Assembly: GCF_014066305.1 (NCBI RefSeq) | Contig: NW_023501047.1 | Location: forward strand, 806,001 to 870,000 | Reading direction: 5' to 3' | DNA length: 64,000 nt | Source of the DNA: Letharia columbiana | Lineage: Eukaryota; Ascomycota; Lecanoromycetes; Lecanorales; Parmeliaceae | Shown here: positions 11,001 through 23,930 of the stretch, piece by piece | Position numbering within the stretch: position 1 is the first letter of the stretch | Layout: each line of letters starts with the position of its first letter | Program-made: the position numbers and the translations under genes | The notes under the pieces: generated by a model | Database searches by the model: none | The model's input: the letters and a program-made list of their open reading frames with translations, nothing else | What the model was told of the DNA's origin: nothing

Positions 11001-12270
11001 TAATACTTTAAAAGTAGAAAGATATACCCCTTTAGATTAAGCTATAGATATTTTATTTATTAAATTTCTAAATAGTAATTTTTAATTTATTACTAAATTT
11101 AGGGATTTATAATATCTTTCGCTAAAAACCTTAAATATTTTCGCTAATAAGATTATTTATTATTATAATAATAATAGAATAGTAGATAAAGAATTTAAAG
11201 TAAACTCTTAAGCTATTAATATAAAATTAATTATTATTAATACTATTAATCGCTATATAAGAAATTATTTAAATTTAAAATCTTCTAACTCGCTAGATTC
11301 GCTAGAAAATTTAAAAAATCTAGAAATATTAAGATAGAATACTATTAATAGAAGTAATAAATCTTACTTTCTTAATAGCGATATTAGATTCTTCGATTCT
11401 TTCTATAATAATAAATCTTCTAATATAATAGCAGATATAGAGTATATCAAAAAGGAAATCTATTTTTAGAATATTACTATCTTTATCGATAGAATTAAGA
11501 ATATTATGAGAGTTAAGAGTATAAAGCTACTATAAAATAATCTATAAATCTATTTTTAAAACGAAGTACTCGAATAGTATATATATTAGTTTATTAATAA
11601 TAAGAAATATCTATTAATTTATAATAATAACATTAATAAATAGAAGTATTATTTTATTTAAGAGATTTAAGTCTATTAAAGTATCAGAAATAGCTACTAT
11701 TATTAAAAAACGATATATATTTAATAATATAATAAGATATTATAAGTTATATAAGTATATTATAATTATCATTAGAGTTATTAAAGTAGTAAAATTTAAT
11801 AATAAGTATAATTAGCTTAATATTATTTAGAATAATTTTAATATCAAATTTTAGTTTAATATAGATTTATCTACTATTTAAATTATATTAAATTAATTTC
11901 TTATAATTATAGATATAAAAAGAATTAATAATAAATAAAGACTTTAAGAATAATAAAGCTTAATATAAATAATATTTCTTATATATTAAATCTATTTTAT
12001 AGAGATAATCTTAATTAATATAATTAAGTAAGAGATATATCTAATTAATTTATAAATTTTAGTTTCTAGAATTCTAAGTAGTTTAAATAATAATCTTTAG
12101 CTTTTTCTAATTAATAAAATTATTAAATTTATAATTAATCTTAAAATCGTTAATTAGCTTATTAAAATAATAATCTTACTTATTAAAACTATTCTCGAAA
12201 AAGAATATAGTAAATATTATTAACTTTATTAGCTTTATTAATATAGTATTAGATTATTACTAGTCTAAAT
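11000..12270 (+). pseudogene. Gypsy B gag relic, N-terminal part
   Basis: Around 11,480-11,620 the + frame gives a fungal Gypsy capsid pattern: a Phe-Ile-Asp-Arg-Ile-Lys stretch, then a Leu-Glu-Trp-Tyr segment ('VLEWYI') typical of Retrotrans_gag. The next 300 bp keep Arg/Lys- and Asn-rich capsid text with many former Gln/Arg stops. Copia A inserted at 12,270, and the frame picks up again after 19,283. No start codon can be assigned. Confidence 0.65.
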
Positions 12271-12419
12271 TGTTGAAATTCGGATCACGTGACTCTTGGC
12301 GTCTTGGCGGTCACGTGATATAGTTACGTAACACGCCTTAGCGTGTTTATATCTAGTCGCTCTTTCCTTTATAGTAACTCCATAGTTAATAACTAAGTAT
12401 CTTATCTTATATTTCTATA
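12271..12419 (+). repeat. 5' LTR of Copia A (149 bp)
   Basis: Starts TGTTGAAATTCGG. Retains two CACGTG hexamers and the short palindrome acacgccttagcgtgt. A few TA changes remain near its 3' end (final CA now TA). Confidence 0.92.
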
Positions 12420-12437
12420 GATTATAAGCCCGAGCTC
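12420..12437 (+). promoter_or_regulatory. Primer-binding site of Copia A
   Basis: Immediately after the LTR: gattataagcccgagctc. The cleaner equivalent in R1 reads ggttataagcccggg (24,780-24,794, minus strand). It resembles the ggttatg...ccc primer site of Drosophila copia, which uses a fragment of initiator tRNA-Met; that primer choice is an inference here. Confidence 0.6.
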
Positions 12438-12472
12438 TACTCGGCAACTATTATATTATGATTACTATTCGC

Positions 12473-12560
12473 CTCTATAGCTGCGGCTACCCTCAGGCTT
12501 TTAGCACCTATCTTATAATGTTTAAAGCTTATTATATAGAGGCAGTAGCAGCTATAGAGG
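12473..12560 (+). other. Leader inverted repeat (13-bp perfect stem, 62-nt loop)
   Basis: cctctatagctgc at 12,473-12,485 pairs exactly with gcagctatagagg at 12,548-12,560. R1 keeps the same pair with one mismatch (24,654-24,666 and 24,730-24,742). Preservation in both copies while surrounding sequence decays suggests a structured RNA leader, possibly for packaging or dimerisation. Confidence 0.6.
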
Positions 12561-12779
12561 TATTCTTTTAATCTTCTCGATAGGGGTATTTTCCCCTCTT
12601 AAAATAGTCGTAAACCTAAGCGAGTATAATTCGTTAATAATATAAGGGGCTGAGAGCCGCTATCGCCCCTGCCCTAAGCGAGCCGAGATATATCGCCTCT
12701 AGCCGAAATATCGAACTCGCTAAATATATTAAGTATATAATTATATCGTTATACGATCGAGTTATATCGCTAAGACCCT

Positions 12780-14520
12780 TTAAATCTTACTAGCTTTCGC
12801 TAAATTAGAATATTTAACTTTATTAAAAATAAAGTTATTTTATATTAATATTAACTTTAAAACTATATATTAATTATCGAATTAATAGTTATTAATTAAA
12901 AGTAGTTAAATATTAATATTAATAGTTTAATTATAATTTAGAGTATTCTAAAGCTAATACTACTATCTTTTAATACGCTTATAAGTCTATTAAGATTAAA
13001 ATAATAAGAATATCTTATTAATATTAGCTTTTAGACCTTTAAAAGCCCCTTAAAAAAGAGAACTAGAACTTTATTATCGAATTCTTTTTCTATATTTATC
13101 TATATTCTATTATTATAATTATAGAGTTAAAATAATCTTCGAAGTCTTACAATAATAGCTAGCGATATAAATATTCTAGATTTAAATCTCTAAACGAGTA
13201 GTATAAGAAGGATATTAATTTCTCTTTAAGAAGAAGGTTCGTATATCTATAATAATTGCACTCTATATAGTTTTACTAGAAACTAGCCTTCGTTTATAAA
13301 TTATTTTTATTATTAAATATCTTTTATTTTAATTATATCGCCTATATTTATCGTAACTCTATATATAAATACTTTTTATTTTTTATATAAAAACTCGAAG
13401 CTTAAAGGCGATAGTTAACTAATATTAATAAGATTTTTAAAAACTTTAACGATAATTAGAGTATTTATTTTACTCTCGCTACTTTATTAAATAATAGTTT
13501 TATTAATCTCGAATTCGAAGCTAGCGAAAATATCCTTAGTTCTTTAAGCGATATTAAGCTATTTAATCTTTATATTAAAAAGTCTATTATATTTACTTTA
13601 AAGTTACTCTTAAAATCTTTTTCTAAATTCGCTATCTTATCTAAAATAATAGCTAAATTACTATTACTATTATCGCTATTATCCTCTCTATTAATATTCT
13701 ATATATTTTTATCTAGATTATCTTTTAGCGATAATAAATTTAAATAATTAGTTATAATATTCTATAACTAAGATTTAATTCTAATCTAATAAAAATAATT
13801 TCTCTCTAATCTTTATCGCTATTCTAGAATCTAATATAAAATATATTAAATAAAAATAAGATATTAAGAGCTAGTTAATACTTAATAATCTTTTATTCTT
13901 TTATTAGAATTATAAAGCTTAAAGCTTATATAACTATTTTTTAATATCTTAAATATAATAATTACTAGTTTATCGAGATTAATTATAATAATAAAGATTC
14001 TTAGATAATATTAGACGTTATCGTTAAATATTATAAATTTAAAGACTTTAAACTCTATATAAAGCTAATTCGTCAATTACTCAATATTACCCTTACTTTT
14101 AAAAAAGATATTTATTAATATAAAAAGAACTTTTATAAGATTATTACTAAAATCGCTAGTCTATATAAATCACTCGTTTTATTAAAACCCTTTTTAATTT
14201 AACTTTTTTTATAAGACTTAAAGACTCTTTTAATATCTTTATAATTATTTATATCTAAATTTATAAACTATATAACGATAAAGCTATTAAATTTAATAAG
14301 ATTATTTATATCGCGATAAATAAAGAAACTTATTTATTATTATTTAAAGATGACGATATTATTATATATACTATTTATAATAGTAGCGATAAGAGTAAAG
14401 ATAAGTAGTTCGCTAGATATTATAAAACCGGCGGTTTAAAAGCTAATCGCGAAACTTACTCTCTATATAAGGCCGTCAAATATAAATTTAGATATTCCCT
14501 CGTTAAATATTAAACTAAGT
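12780..14520 (+). pseudogene. Copia A gag relic with zinc-knuckle-like region
   Basis: The + frame, ignoring stops, gives capsid-like text ending at about 14,414-14,475 in a Lys-Thr-Gly-Gly-Leu-Lys-Ala-Asn-Arg-Glu-Thr-Tyr segment. Here former Cys and His codons would now read Tyr (TGY and CAY to TAY under RIP). That is where a CCHC knuckle sits in Copia gag. No start codon survives that I can trust. Assignment rests mainly on its position before the protease. Confidence 0.55.
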
Positions 14521-14799
14521 TCTCTTATCTAAAATTTAAAAAGTTTATATCGAATAAGGAGAAGAAGAAGAAGACTTATATTATCGCGATTAACTTTAAT
14601 AATATAAAAAAAGATCTTAGTATTAAGCGTAAGTGTATCGAAAAGATATCTTTTAACGCCTTTATTCTAGGGGAAAATAAGTATTTTAATATTAACTATA
14701 CCTTTCTAAAAGAACTAAATTCGACTATATACTATATAAATCCTAATTTTAACGATTTTAATATCCTCGATATAATTAATAATAAGAAAGTTATTAACT

Positions 14800-17700
14800 T
14801 AATAATCGTTAATTCTAATTTAAAGTATAATCTAATAATTACTAATTTCGTTAATTTATACTCTTATATAATAGTAAACTTTAATTATTCTCGCTATTTC
14901 TTCGCTAATTATTCGATATTTATTATTTATAAAAAGATCTACTCTCGCTCTATTCGCGGTATCGAAAATAATTAAATTTAATCTCTCGACTATAATACTA
15001 TTAACTTAAATTACTTCATTTAAAATAAGTATATAAATATTATTTTATTTAACGTCTTATATATATTTAATATAAATATTAATCTTCTTTTTATTAATAA
15101 ACTTTTAAACTTCGATATTGTAATCGCCTTTTATAAGATTAATTACGCTTTAATTAAAGATAATCTAAAGCTTATAGATATTCGTAATTAAGATCTATTC
15201 TTTCTTAATCTCTAAAATAATTTAAATAATATCTTAGCGATATATAGTATTTCTTTAAACCTGATTTATTAACTTTAATATACTTATATAGATTATTTAG
15301 ATTAGTAGAATTTAAATAAACTCCTCGCTATAGCGATAGATATAGATTTTATTAAGAATATCGCGAATAAGTATATTTATAAGTACTATATTATAGGATA
15401 TTAGAAGATTATTTCTTATATTAATTCTACTACGCTTAATATATAATTAGGCGAATTTATTTATAGTAATCTTATAGAGCCTCTATTTTTTACTAGTTTT
15501 AATAGTTATAAATACTTTATAATATTTAAAAATAATTTTATCTTCTACTTTAAAGTCTACTATATTCGCTATAAAAGTAAGATCTTCGCTATATTTTTAT
15601 AATTTAAGACTTATCTTAAGTTATATAATTATAAAATCTCTTATATTCGCCTTAATAATAGGGGCGAGTATATATTTAAAGTCTTTCTTAATTATCTCGC
15701 TCTATCGAGTATTAAATAGAAATTTATTATCTCTAATAATTTTTAGATAAATAATATAATTAAACGTTTTAAATAAACCCTATTATATAAGATATATTTT
15801 ATTCTATTAAGCTTTAATCTTAATAAATTCTTTTAATCTAAAATCGTTATTATCGCTAACTACTTAACGATATAATCGCTTAATATTAGAATTATTATAA
15901 TCTCTTTTAAGGCCTTCTATTAATAAAAATCTATTCTTTTCTATTTACGTATAATCGATTTTATTACTTACGCGATAAAATAAATTTAGAAAAAGCTTAT
16001 AAATCGAAGTAAAAAGTATATATTACTAGGGTATAAAGGGGAGTATATCTTTCGACTATATAATCTTATTAAGAAGATAGTTATTCGCGCTAATAGCGTA
16101 TACTTCATAGAAAAACAACTTTTAATTATAAACTTAAAAGAAGAAACTAAGGTTTATAAGTATTTAAATAAGCGTTAACGTCTAATAGTATTAACATTCG
16201 CTATAAAGGAAATACTAAATAAGTAATATATTATTAATATTTCGAAAGATATTAAATCTAAAGAAGTATTAGAAGACGTTATATCTATAACTAAAATAGC
16301 TATTAAATCTTTAGCGGCTTTAAGACCTCTAATATTAATAAGATTAAGGTTAAATTTTTTTATAATTAATTAATAAGAAAGCGCCTTTATAAAGATCTAT
16401 ATAAGAGTCTTTAATATAACGAATTTAATTAACTACGCGAGAGCCCTTAGCTTAAATACCTTTAATACGAGTTACTTAATTAAATACTATATCTACACCT
16501 ATATCGATAATTCGATTTACGTTACCTATGCGGGAAATTTCCTTAGACTTAGATTTAACATCCTTAGGCTTAGATTCAACGTTTACTATTATCGAAGTTA
16601 TATAAGCTATCCGCGAAGATCGTTAATTAAGCGCTATTTAAAGAATACTATACGATTACTCGAATCTTATAATTTCGAATTTATAAGATTTATCCTCTAA
16701 CTCTCTTTCGAGAGTCTTTATAATATTCGCTTTACTTATTAATTATATTAATAAATCGAATATTTTTGAGCTTATTACTTATAAGTAGACTATATCTAAT
16801 TAGCTATTTTAAATAAATTAAGAATTTTTTATAAAGGATAAGTATAAATCTCTTATAAATAATAATACTTAATATCTTATTTAGACGCCTTTTAAAGCTT
16901 ATATTCTAAGAGATAGATAAATTTATATCTTAAAATAAGATCTTAATAGAGAAATTACTCGCTATAAGATACGCTAGATTATTCGAGAATTTAAATAATA
17001 GAAGAGCTATAATTATTATAATACTTTCGCGTTAATAATAAAGTCTATAAATTATAAGATAATCTTTACGCTTATAATCGCTCTAAATTAGAATCTAAAA
17101 TAAATAAATATTAAAATTATCTTTCTATATAATAATATAAAGAAAGAGATTTATATACGTTAATTCGATAACTTTAGTAAAGATAATATTAAGGTCTATA
17201 AGCTAAATAAGATACTTTATAGTTTAAAGTAGTCTCCTTGAGTTTAATATTAGTATTTCTCGAAGTATATAAAGGAGTTAGATCTCCTCCCTATTAAATC
17301 GAATAATAGCGTATTTATAGATTTTAAAAAGAGTATTATTATAGCGCTCTATATCGATAATATCTTAATTATTAATTTTAATAAAGTCGGGATTTAGCGG
17401 ATTAAGAAGGGACTTAACGCGAAGTTTTATATATCGAACTTAAAATTATATATCTACTATTTGAATATAATTATTAAGAGAAATCGCCGTAGTAATATCC
17501 TTCGCCTAGGATAAGAGGTTTATATTACTTAATTCTTAAATTATTTTAACTATTAAAACCTTATTCTAATATCGACGTCCCTCGAAACTAATCGTAAATT
17601 AGCTTCCGTCGAAGAGGGCTATATCGCTTTAAAGAAATTATAAAAGAACTATTAATCCGTGATAGGATTTTTTATATATATTATACTCGATACTTATTTC

Positions 17701-18300
17701 GATATCGCTTACGCGATATTATTAATAAGTTATTACTTAATTAATTTAATTTTAGCGTATTAAAATATAATTATTTAAATCTTTCGATATTTAAAAAGTA
17801 TAGTATATTACGAACTCGTATATAAAGGCTCCCTTTAAGAGCTTATTGGTTATATTAATTCTAATTAAACTAGCGATATAACTCGAAGATTTATATCTAA
17901 TTATCTCTTTAATATAAGAAGTGGCGTGATTAGTTAATTATCTAAGTATTAAGTTATTATAATATTATCTATTTATAAGATAAAGTATATTAATTAAATA
18001 TAAGCTATTAAGAAAGTAATCTAGCTAAAAAACTTACTTAATTAACTTTTTTATCTTAACGATATAGACTCTAAGACTATTATTATTTTCGATAATAATT
18101 AAGGCGTAATTGCCCTTATAAAAAATGCTTAATTCTATACTCGTACTAAGTATATTAATATTACTTATTATTTCGTACGGGAAAAGGTTAATAATAATAT
18201 TATGGATATACGATATATTTCTATTAATAAATAAATGGCTGATAGGCTTATTAAGGCCCTTTATCTAAATAAATTCATTACTTTTCAAGATGCTTTTAGA
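14800..18300 (+). pseudogene. Copia A pol relic: protease, integrase, RT, RNase H
   Basis: Seen in one + frame with scattered stops. The protease box at 14,877-14,903 reads NFNYSRYFF, as expected from a DSG-C-S-R-H-F-F type site after RIP. The GAG-pre-integrase Leu-Trp-His...Gly-His-Leu relic is at about 15,244-15,300. Integrase follows (to ~16,350). The RT box YIDN is at 17,350-17,361 (Copia YVDD), preceded at ~17,195 by KLNKILYSLK. RNase H is at 17,870-18,290 with GVIS-stop-LSK (ISWxSK in the family) and D-N-N-stop-GVIALIKNA near 18,088-18,130. Single-polyprotein layout as in Copia. Confidence 0.85.
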
Positions 18301-18309
18301 GTAAAAGCT

Positions 18310-19127
18310 ATATTTATTTACCCCCTTAATAATTACTAATCTTACTATTATCTTAGTATAGCCTTATTTTATAGAGAAGCTATTCTATTATATCTATATC
18401 TGGATCTAGAGAAATCGCCTACTATCGACTACTTTAGGGGAGCTATTTTTATTAATCTCCGCACTATAGATAATCTACTTAAGTCGTCCATCGAGCCGCT
18501 ATATTAGGTTTAGCACTCTACGAACTCGCCATTTTTATATCGAAATACCTATTTTTTTAGCGCTATAGCTACTATCGCTATTAAACCTTTAGGGCTCTTT
18601 CGAGGAACCCATACCTATTCGTTACTAATGCCTCGGGTATTACATCTCTAAATTGTCGCTGCCGCAGTCACTATTGTTAAGGACCAGTCACCTGAAACGG
18701 TCCCCGTATGGGGCCTTGCAGCCGGCGATATGCAGCTAGGAGGATTTCTTCCAATCATTCCATTCAGCCACCCTCACAAATATCCTCCGGCCTCGAATCG
18801 ATCGATTTTTGGTGTGCACCAGATGGCCTGGAAATAAAATTTCTAAAAAACCGCTTTTTAACAAAAAGTGGAATTTGGATCGAATTTTGATAGGGGCCTA
18901 GTCTGACATAGTCGTTTTCAGATTTCGACTTTTCACTTTACCTACCCTGTTTTGGACGTCGCGAACTTTGAATCTCGTGTTTTTCAATCTCGTCCGTAGG
19001 GGGGGGGTGTGTTTTCACGCTAGCTACCCGGCACTAACTCACCTTGGCTACCCGGTTTTGGACCCCGTCAGCATTAAACTTCGTGTCCACTGGGTTTCGC
19101 TTATGAGAGGATACGTGCGAAGGGGAG
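18310..19127 (+). other. 3' non-coding tail and polypurine tract of Copia A
   Basis: From about 18,600 the sequence turns from RIP-saturated to nearly clean, with CA and TG at normal levels, and includes ggggggggtgtg near 18,998. It contains short open frames (18,708-18,890 and 18,968-19,180) that exist only because RIP has not made stops; they resemble no protein. The purine tract gcgaaggggag ends at 19,127. The same tail occurs in A2, R1, R2 and R3. Confidence 0.8.
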
Positions 19128-19278
19128 TGTTGAAATTCGGATCACGTGACTCTTGGCGTCTTGGCGGTCACGTGACATAATCACGTAACACGCCTTAGCG
19201 TGTCCGTATCTAGTCGCTCTTTCCTCTATAGTAACTCCATAGTTAAAATAACAAAGTATCTTACCTCATATTTCCACA
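19128..19278 (+). repeat. 3' LTR of Copia A (151 bp), best-preserved family LTR
   Basis: Starts TGTTGAAATTCGG and ends TTTCCACA. Contains CACGTG within ggatcacgtgactc and again within ggtcacgtgacat, a third degenerate tcacgtaac, and the palindrome acacgccttagcgtgt. Confidence 0.93.
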
Positions 19279-19283
19279 TAAAT

Positions 19284-19860
19284 TAATATTAATAATAATA
19301 TATATATAATTCTCGCTGGTCTTTTTAGTTTAGTCGTATTTTATATCGATCTAAAGAAGTTTATTAGAATATTACTATTCGATCTTTTTAGTTATAAAAA
19401 TAGTAAGTTTATTAAATCTTAATTAATAAAGTAAAGAAATTTAAGGATTTTTTATAAAATCTAAGTTATTTAAAGGATTTTAGTAGCTTCTATAATAACT
19501 ATAATAAGAATCTCGAGAAGTAAAAAAATAAAAATCTTAATTACTCGAGCTTCTATAAATTTTATAAAAGTATAAAATCGATAGTTAATTTTATTAACTT
19601 ATCGCTACTAGAATACTCTTATTAGCGATATTATAAGAAGTTTAAATTTAAAAATAAGCTATTTTATTACTTTAAATAGTAATATTAAAATTATATAAAA
19701 CCCGGGAATAAGATTTCTAGAAAATCTAAGAATTTCGAGAATAAGAATTCTAAGAATTTCAAATATACTATGGAAGTAGATACTTATATTATAAAAATAG
19801 TTTTTATATTTAAAATTATTAAGTCTATTACTCTAATATCGTCTAAATATAAATAAAAAA
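19284..19860 (+). pseudogene. Gypsy B gag relic, C-terminal part
   Basis: Resumes after the taaat duplication left by Copia A. Ser- and Lys/Asn-rich text followed near 19,640-19,700 by a basic segment with aromatic residues where the nucleocapsid knuckle is expected. I could not align an exact CCHC pattern, so the knuckle is unproven. A less mutated patch lies at 19,698-19,760. Confidence 0.55.
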
Positions 19861-22800
19861 TTACTTTTTATAATTTATAATATATTAAGATAAATATTTA
19901 TCTAAATTTAAATTCTTTTAATATCGAAATTTATCTAAATTTTAAATACTTAATTATTTTAGATAATTATACTTTACTAGTTTTCTTATCTAATTTTAAG
20001 AAAAGAATTTAAAAATAAATATCTCTTATATTAATTCGAGACTATAATAATAGAATTATTAATACTATAAAGTATATTCTTATAAATCTATATTTTCTAG
20101 AAATTCTAGAAAGTATAAAAGAAGTTACTCTTATTAAGAAATAAATAAATATTTACTTAACGAATAATCTTAAGACTAATATATTAATTAGAATAATTTT
20201 TATTTTATTTTATAAGTTTCTATTAAACTATAAGTTATAATTTACTATTATAAATAATTATTAGAATATTAAGATTTCTACTTATTCTATAATAAACTTT
20301 AATATTTAAATTAAGCGAGTTATAAAAGTAAAGTCTATATTTATATTACTATCTAATTATATAATAAATATTTTAATTAAATATTATAAGACGCTCTCTA
20401 ATAATTAAAATTATCTATTTAAAATTAAATTTTCGACTTTTCTTAGAAAAGAAAGCGATATCTTTATTTATATTATAGATCTTACTATAATCTTTATATA
20501 AATAAGAAATTCTATAAAAGTATTATTTATACTTTCTAGAAATATAAGATTAGATATTATAATAAAGTATATTATAAATAAATATTATTAAATTTCTTAT
20601 AAGTTAATAAGCTTAATAGTTTATAAGTAATATATTTTAAATTAATCGAAGATAGTTATTATTATTACTATTATAAATAATTCTATTAATATAAATTATA
20701 CTACTATAATAGATTCTAATCTTAAATATATATTTTTAAATAATATAATCGTCTATAGTAAGAATAAGACTTATTATACTTTTAATTTTATTATAATAGA
20801 ATTTAAATATATTTTTATAAATTTAGAAAGTATTATAGATATTTCTAAAGAGTAATAAATATTAATTTTATTAAAGTTAGACGTTAAAGTAAAATTATTA
20901 AAAGTCTATTCTCTCGATTATAAAGATTAAAAAATAATTAATATTATTTTTAATAAGTTATAATAATAAGAAAAGCTTTACTTTTTTATATAGTTAACTT
21001 TTTATAGCTAATCTTACTTTATAATTTAGCGAGATATATTATAAAATTATAAGAGAAGAATTATTATTAATATTCGAGAATTTAATATTATAATAAAAAA
21101 TAAAAACTATTTATTATTCTTATAATTAAATATTATTATATTAATAATAAAATATATTTATATTTCTATTATAAATAAAGTTATATAATTTTATTAATTT
21201 AATATAAAGCTTTCTAATAGATATAAACTTACTATTATTAATTATCGCGATTAGAAAAAATTTAATATAGCACTTATAGAGTATAAGAGATTTTTATTAT
21301 ATATATAATATTAGATAAATACTCTACTACGTTTACTTTATATTTTTATATATACTTTTATAAATAATATTATCGTTTTTAATAGAATCTTTAGAAGTAT
21401 AAATCTTATCTTTAATAGCTATTTTAATTATTATAAGAAAAATATACTTCTTTAATATCGATAAAATTCTTTTTAAGATTTTTATCTATAATATTATTAG
21501 AATAGCGTATTAACTTTCTTAATATATTTATAATAGAAAAAAAGATTAAGATAATTATTATACTTCGATTCCTACTAAGTCTTTATAACTTAAAAATCTT
21601 TCTTAACTTAATAAAATAATTAAGAAACTCGATTTCTCGCTATACGTAGTATACTTAGTTATTATAAAAATAAAAGACTTCTCTTACTTAAGTAATAGTA
21701 ATTAAATCTATTACTTTCTTAGATTAATTCGAAATTACTTCTAAAAAGTAATTTATTAAACTCGTATATAAGCGAAGTTCTATATAACTACGCTATAAAT
21801 CGACTTAAAATAAAATTTCTATCTTCTAAGATTTATAAAGTACTTTTTACTTATCTTTCTTTCTAATATATTTTAATTAAAAGTAAAAATTATATATTAA
21901 TATTAATATCTTTAAAATACAAAAATTCGCTATTATAATTTACTACGTATAAAAAAAGTATTTATTTCTATTAGAGAAGATATATAGATTATAATATTTC
22001 TAAGTAAATTAATTAATACTATAAAATATAATTATTAATTTATAAAATTTAAGATTATTATTATAATTTAAATAATTTATAAAATTAGATATCTAATTAA
22101 AGTATTAGAAGTATTATTAATAATAATTTATATTAATTACTCTACTATAATTTAGATTACTTAATAAACTACGCTTTTTATATTATTTATTAATAAATTA
22201 AATCTTTAACTAATTTATACTTCTTAATACTTATTAAAATTTAATTTTATTATACGCTATAAGGCTAATAAAGCGAATATTATTTTTAATATATTATTTA
22301 GACTTTAAGTAGATATAAATTTTAAAAAGAAGTAAGTAATACTAAAAAGTCTTTATAAGAGTATTTTAGAACTAAATAAATAAATAATATCGCTTAAAGA
22401 AATCTTAATCTATTATATAACTTTAATAGAAATAAATAATAATTTTAAAAAATATCTTATTAAGACGTATAGTAAGGATTTTTAATAAATTAAGATTCTT
22501 AATTTACTTAAATAATCTAATTTATTAAAAGAACTTCGCTTTTAAAAATATAGTAATCTTATTTATAGTATAATACTTAATTATATTAATAAGTAATAAC
22601 TTTATATCTTTAAATTAATATAGTAAAAAGTTTTTTAATTAATATATAATTAAAATTTCTATATAGATTTTTATATTATCTACGCTAGAATCTCGCTATT
22701 AATCTATATTAGAGGCTTATTAAAGTATTTTTAAATTTATCTAAAGTACTATTCTAAGTATTAACTTAATTAAATTAAATATTATTTTATTTATAGCGAG

Positions 22801-23930
22801 TTTAATTTAATTTCTATATTACTAATTTCTTTTTATATTATAATAATAAATTTTATTATCGCGCTTTCTTTCTAAAAAGATAAGAATATACTTTTAATTA
22901 TAATATATAAATTCTTAAAAAGAAAACTTCTTATATTAGAATTTAATAAATAAATTATTATCGATTAAGTAAATATTTTATTTATTACTCTAATATCTTA
23001 TAATTAAAATATTTCTATCGCTATAATTAGCGACCGTAATATTAAATTTATAAATATTTTCTAGAAAACTATTTTCGAGAAGCTCGAAATTACTATAGTA
23101 ACTTCGATTATTTATTATTTTTAAATAAATAAATAATTAAAAAGAATAAATTAGATTATCGAGATTATTTTATAATTTTATCTTATTATTAATATAAATA
23201 ATTAATTAAATATATTTTTATTTCTTTAAATATATCTTAATAACTTAATTATATTAACGATATTTATACTAAATAAAATCGTATATAAATTTTAAATATA
23301 AGATATATTAAGATTACTTATAGATTTATTATTAGAGAATCTTAATTAATTATATTTTATTAAATAAGAGAAAACTAATAATACTATTACTTTCGCTAAT
23401 ATTATAATAAAAACTCGCTATAATAATAATTATAAAGCTATTAATCTTCGTAAGAGATTATTAATTTATCTAAGATTATATTATAATTACTCTATTCTTA
23501 GCGTTAATTCTAAGCTCTTTAATTAGAGAGTTAAATTATTTAAGATATTAAAGAAAATTAAAAATCTTATTTATTAATTAAATCTTTTAGATATTATATA
23601 TATTTATTTTATAATATTTATAATTTAATTAAAATTAGTATTAGATTAAGCTAAAGATTTTTATTATAGAAAATTATATTTATTATAATTAGTAAAGAAA
23701 GAAAAAGAATAGATAGATTTAAATCTTACTATTAGATTTCTATTATTTAAAATTAAGAAACTAAGTAATAGATAAGAAATTAAAAGAAATATTAAGTATT
23801 TAATATATTAAAAAGATAGTAATAAGAAGTATAATACTTAATATCTACTATATACTCTCTTAAGAGTAAAGAATTTTATAATAAAGTGCGATATCTAAAT
23901 TTTTATTAATTTTATAAAAAATTATTAAGA
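19860..23930 (+). pseudogene. Gypsy B pol relic: RT, RNase H, integrase and C-terminal chromodomain
   Basis: The RT text around 21,060-21,480 fits the fungal Gypsy pattern 'RHKLTVVSHRGQE...NVA'; the observed catalytic box at 21,357-21,368 is FINN in place of [YF]VDD. The RNase H to integrase linker is near 22,200-22,300. The integrase catalytic Ile-Ser-Asp-Arg box is at about 23,022-23,050, followed by a YHPQTDGQ-type stretch now reading YYFQINRQLKRINQ near 23,120. At 23,745-23,910 there is a chromodomain pattern (Glu-Ile..., a former Trp-Lys pair now stop-Lys, then NT-stop-Y). This makes B a chromovirus-type element; such chromodomains target heterochromatin. Confidence 0.8.

Larger units (their letters stand above)
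12271..19278 (+). mobile_element. A: full-length Copia retrotransposon (7,008 bp), reference copy for its family
   Basis: LTRs at 12,271-12,419 and 19,128-19,278; target duplication taaat at 12,266-12,270 and 19,279-19,283. Primer site at 12,420 and polypurine tract gcgaaggggag just before the 3' LTR. Domains in Copia order are gag, zinc region, protease, GAG-pre-integrase, integrase, RT, RNase H. Coding sequence is saturated with RIP, but both LTRs and especially the last 650 bp are almost clean. It sits inside B, which sits inside R1, another copy of A's own family. Confidence 0.92.

Noticed and set aside
18708..19180. Open frames of 60 and 70 codons
   Set aside because: They fall in the non-coding tail and 3' LTR of Copia A; the homologous positions in other copies are not coding.
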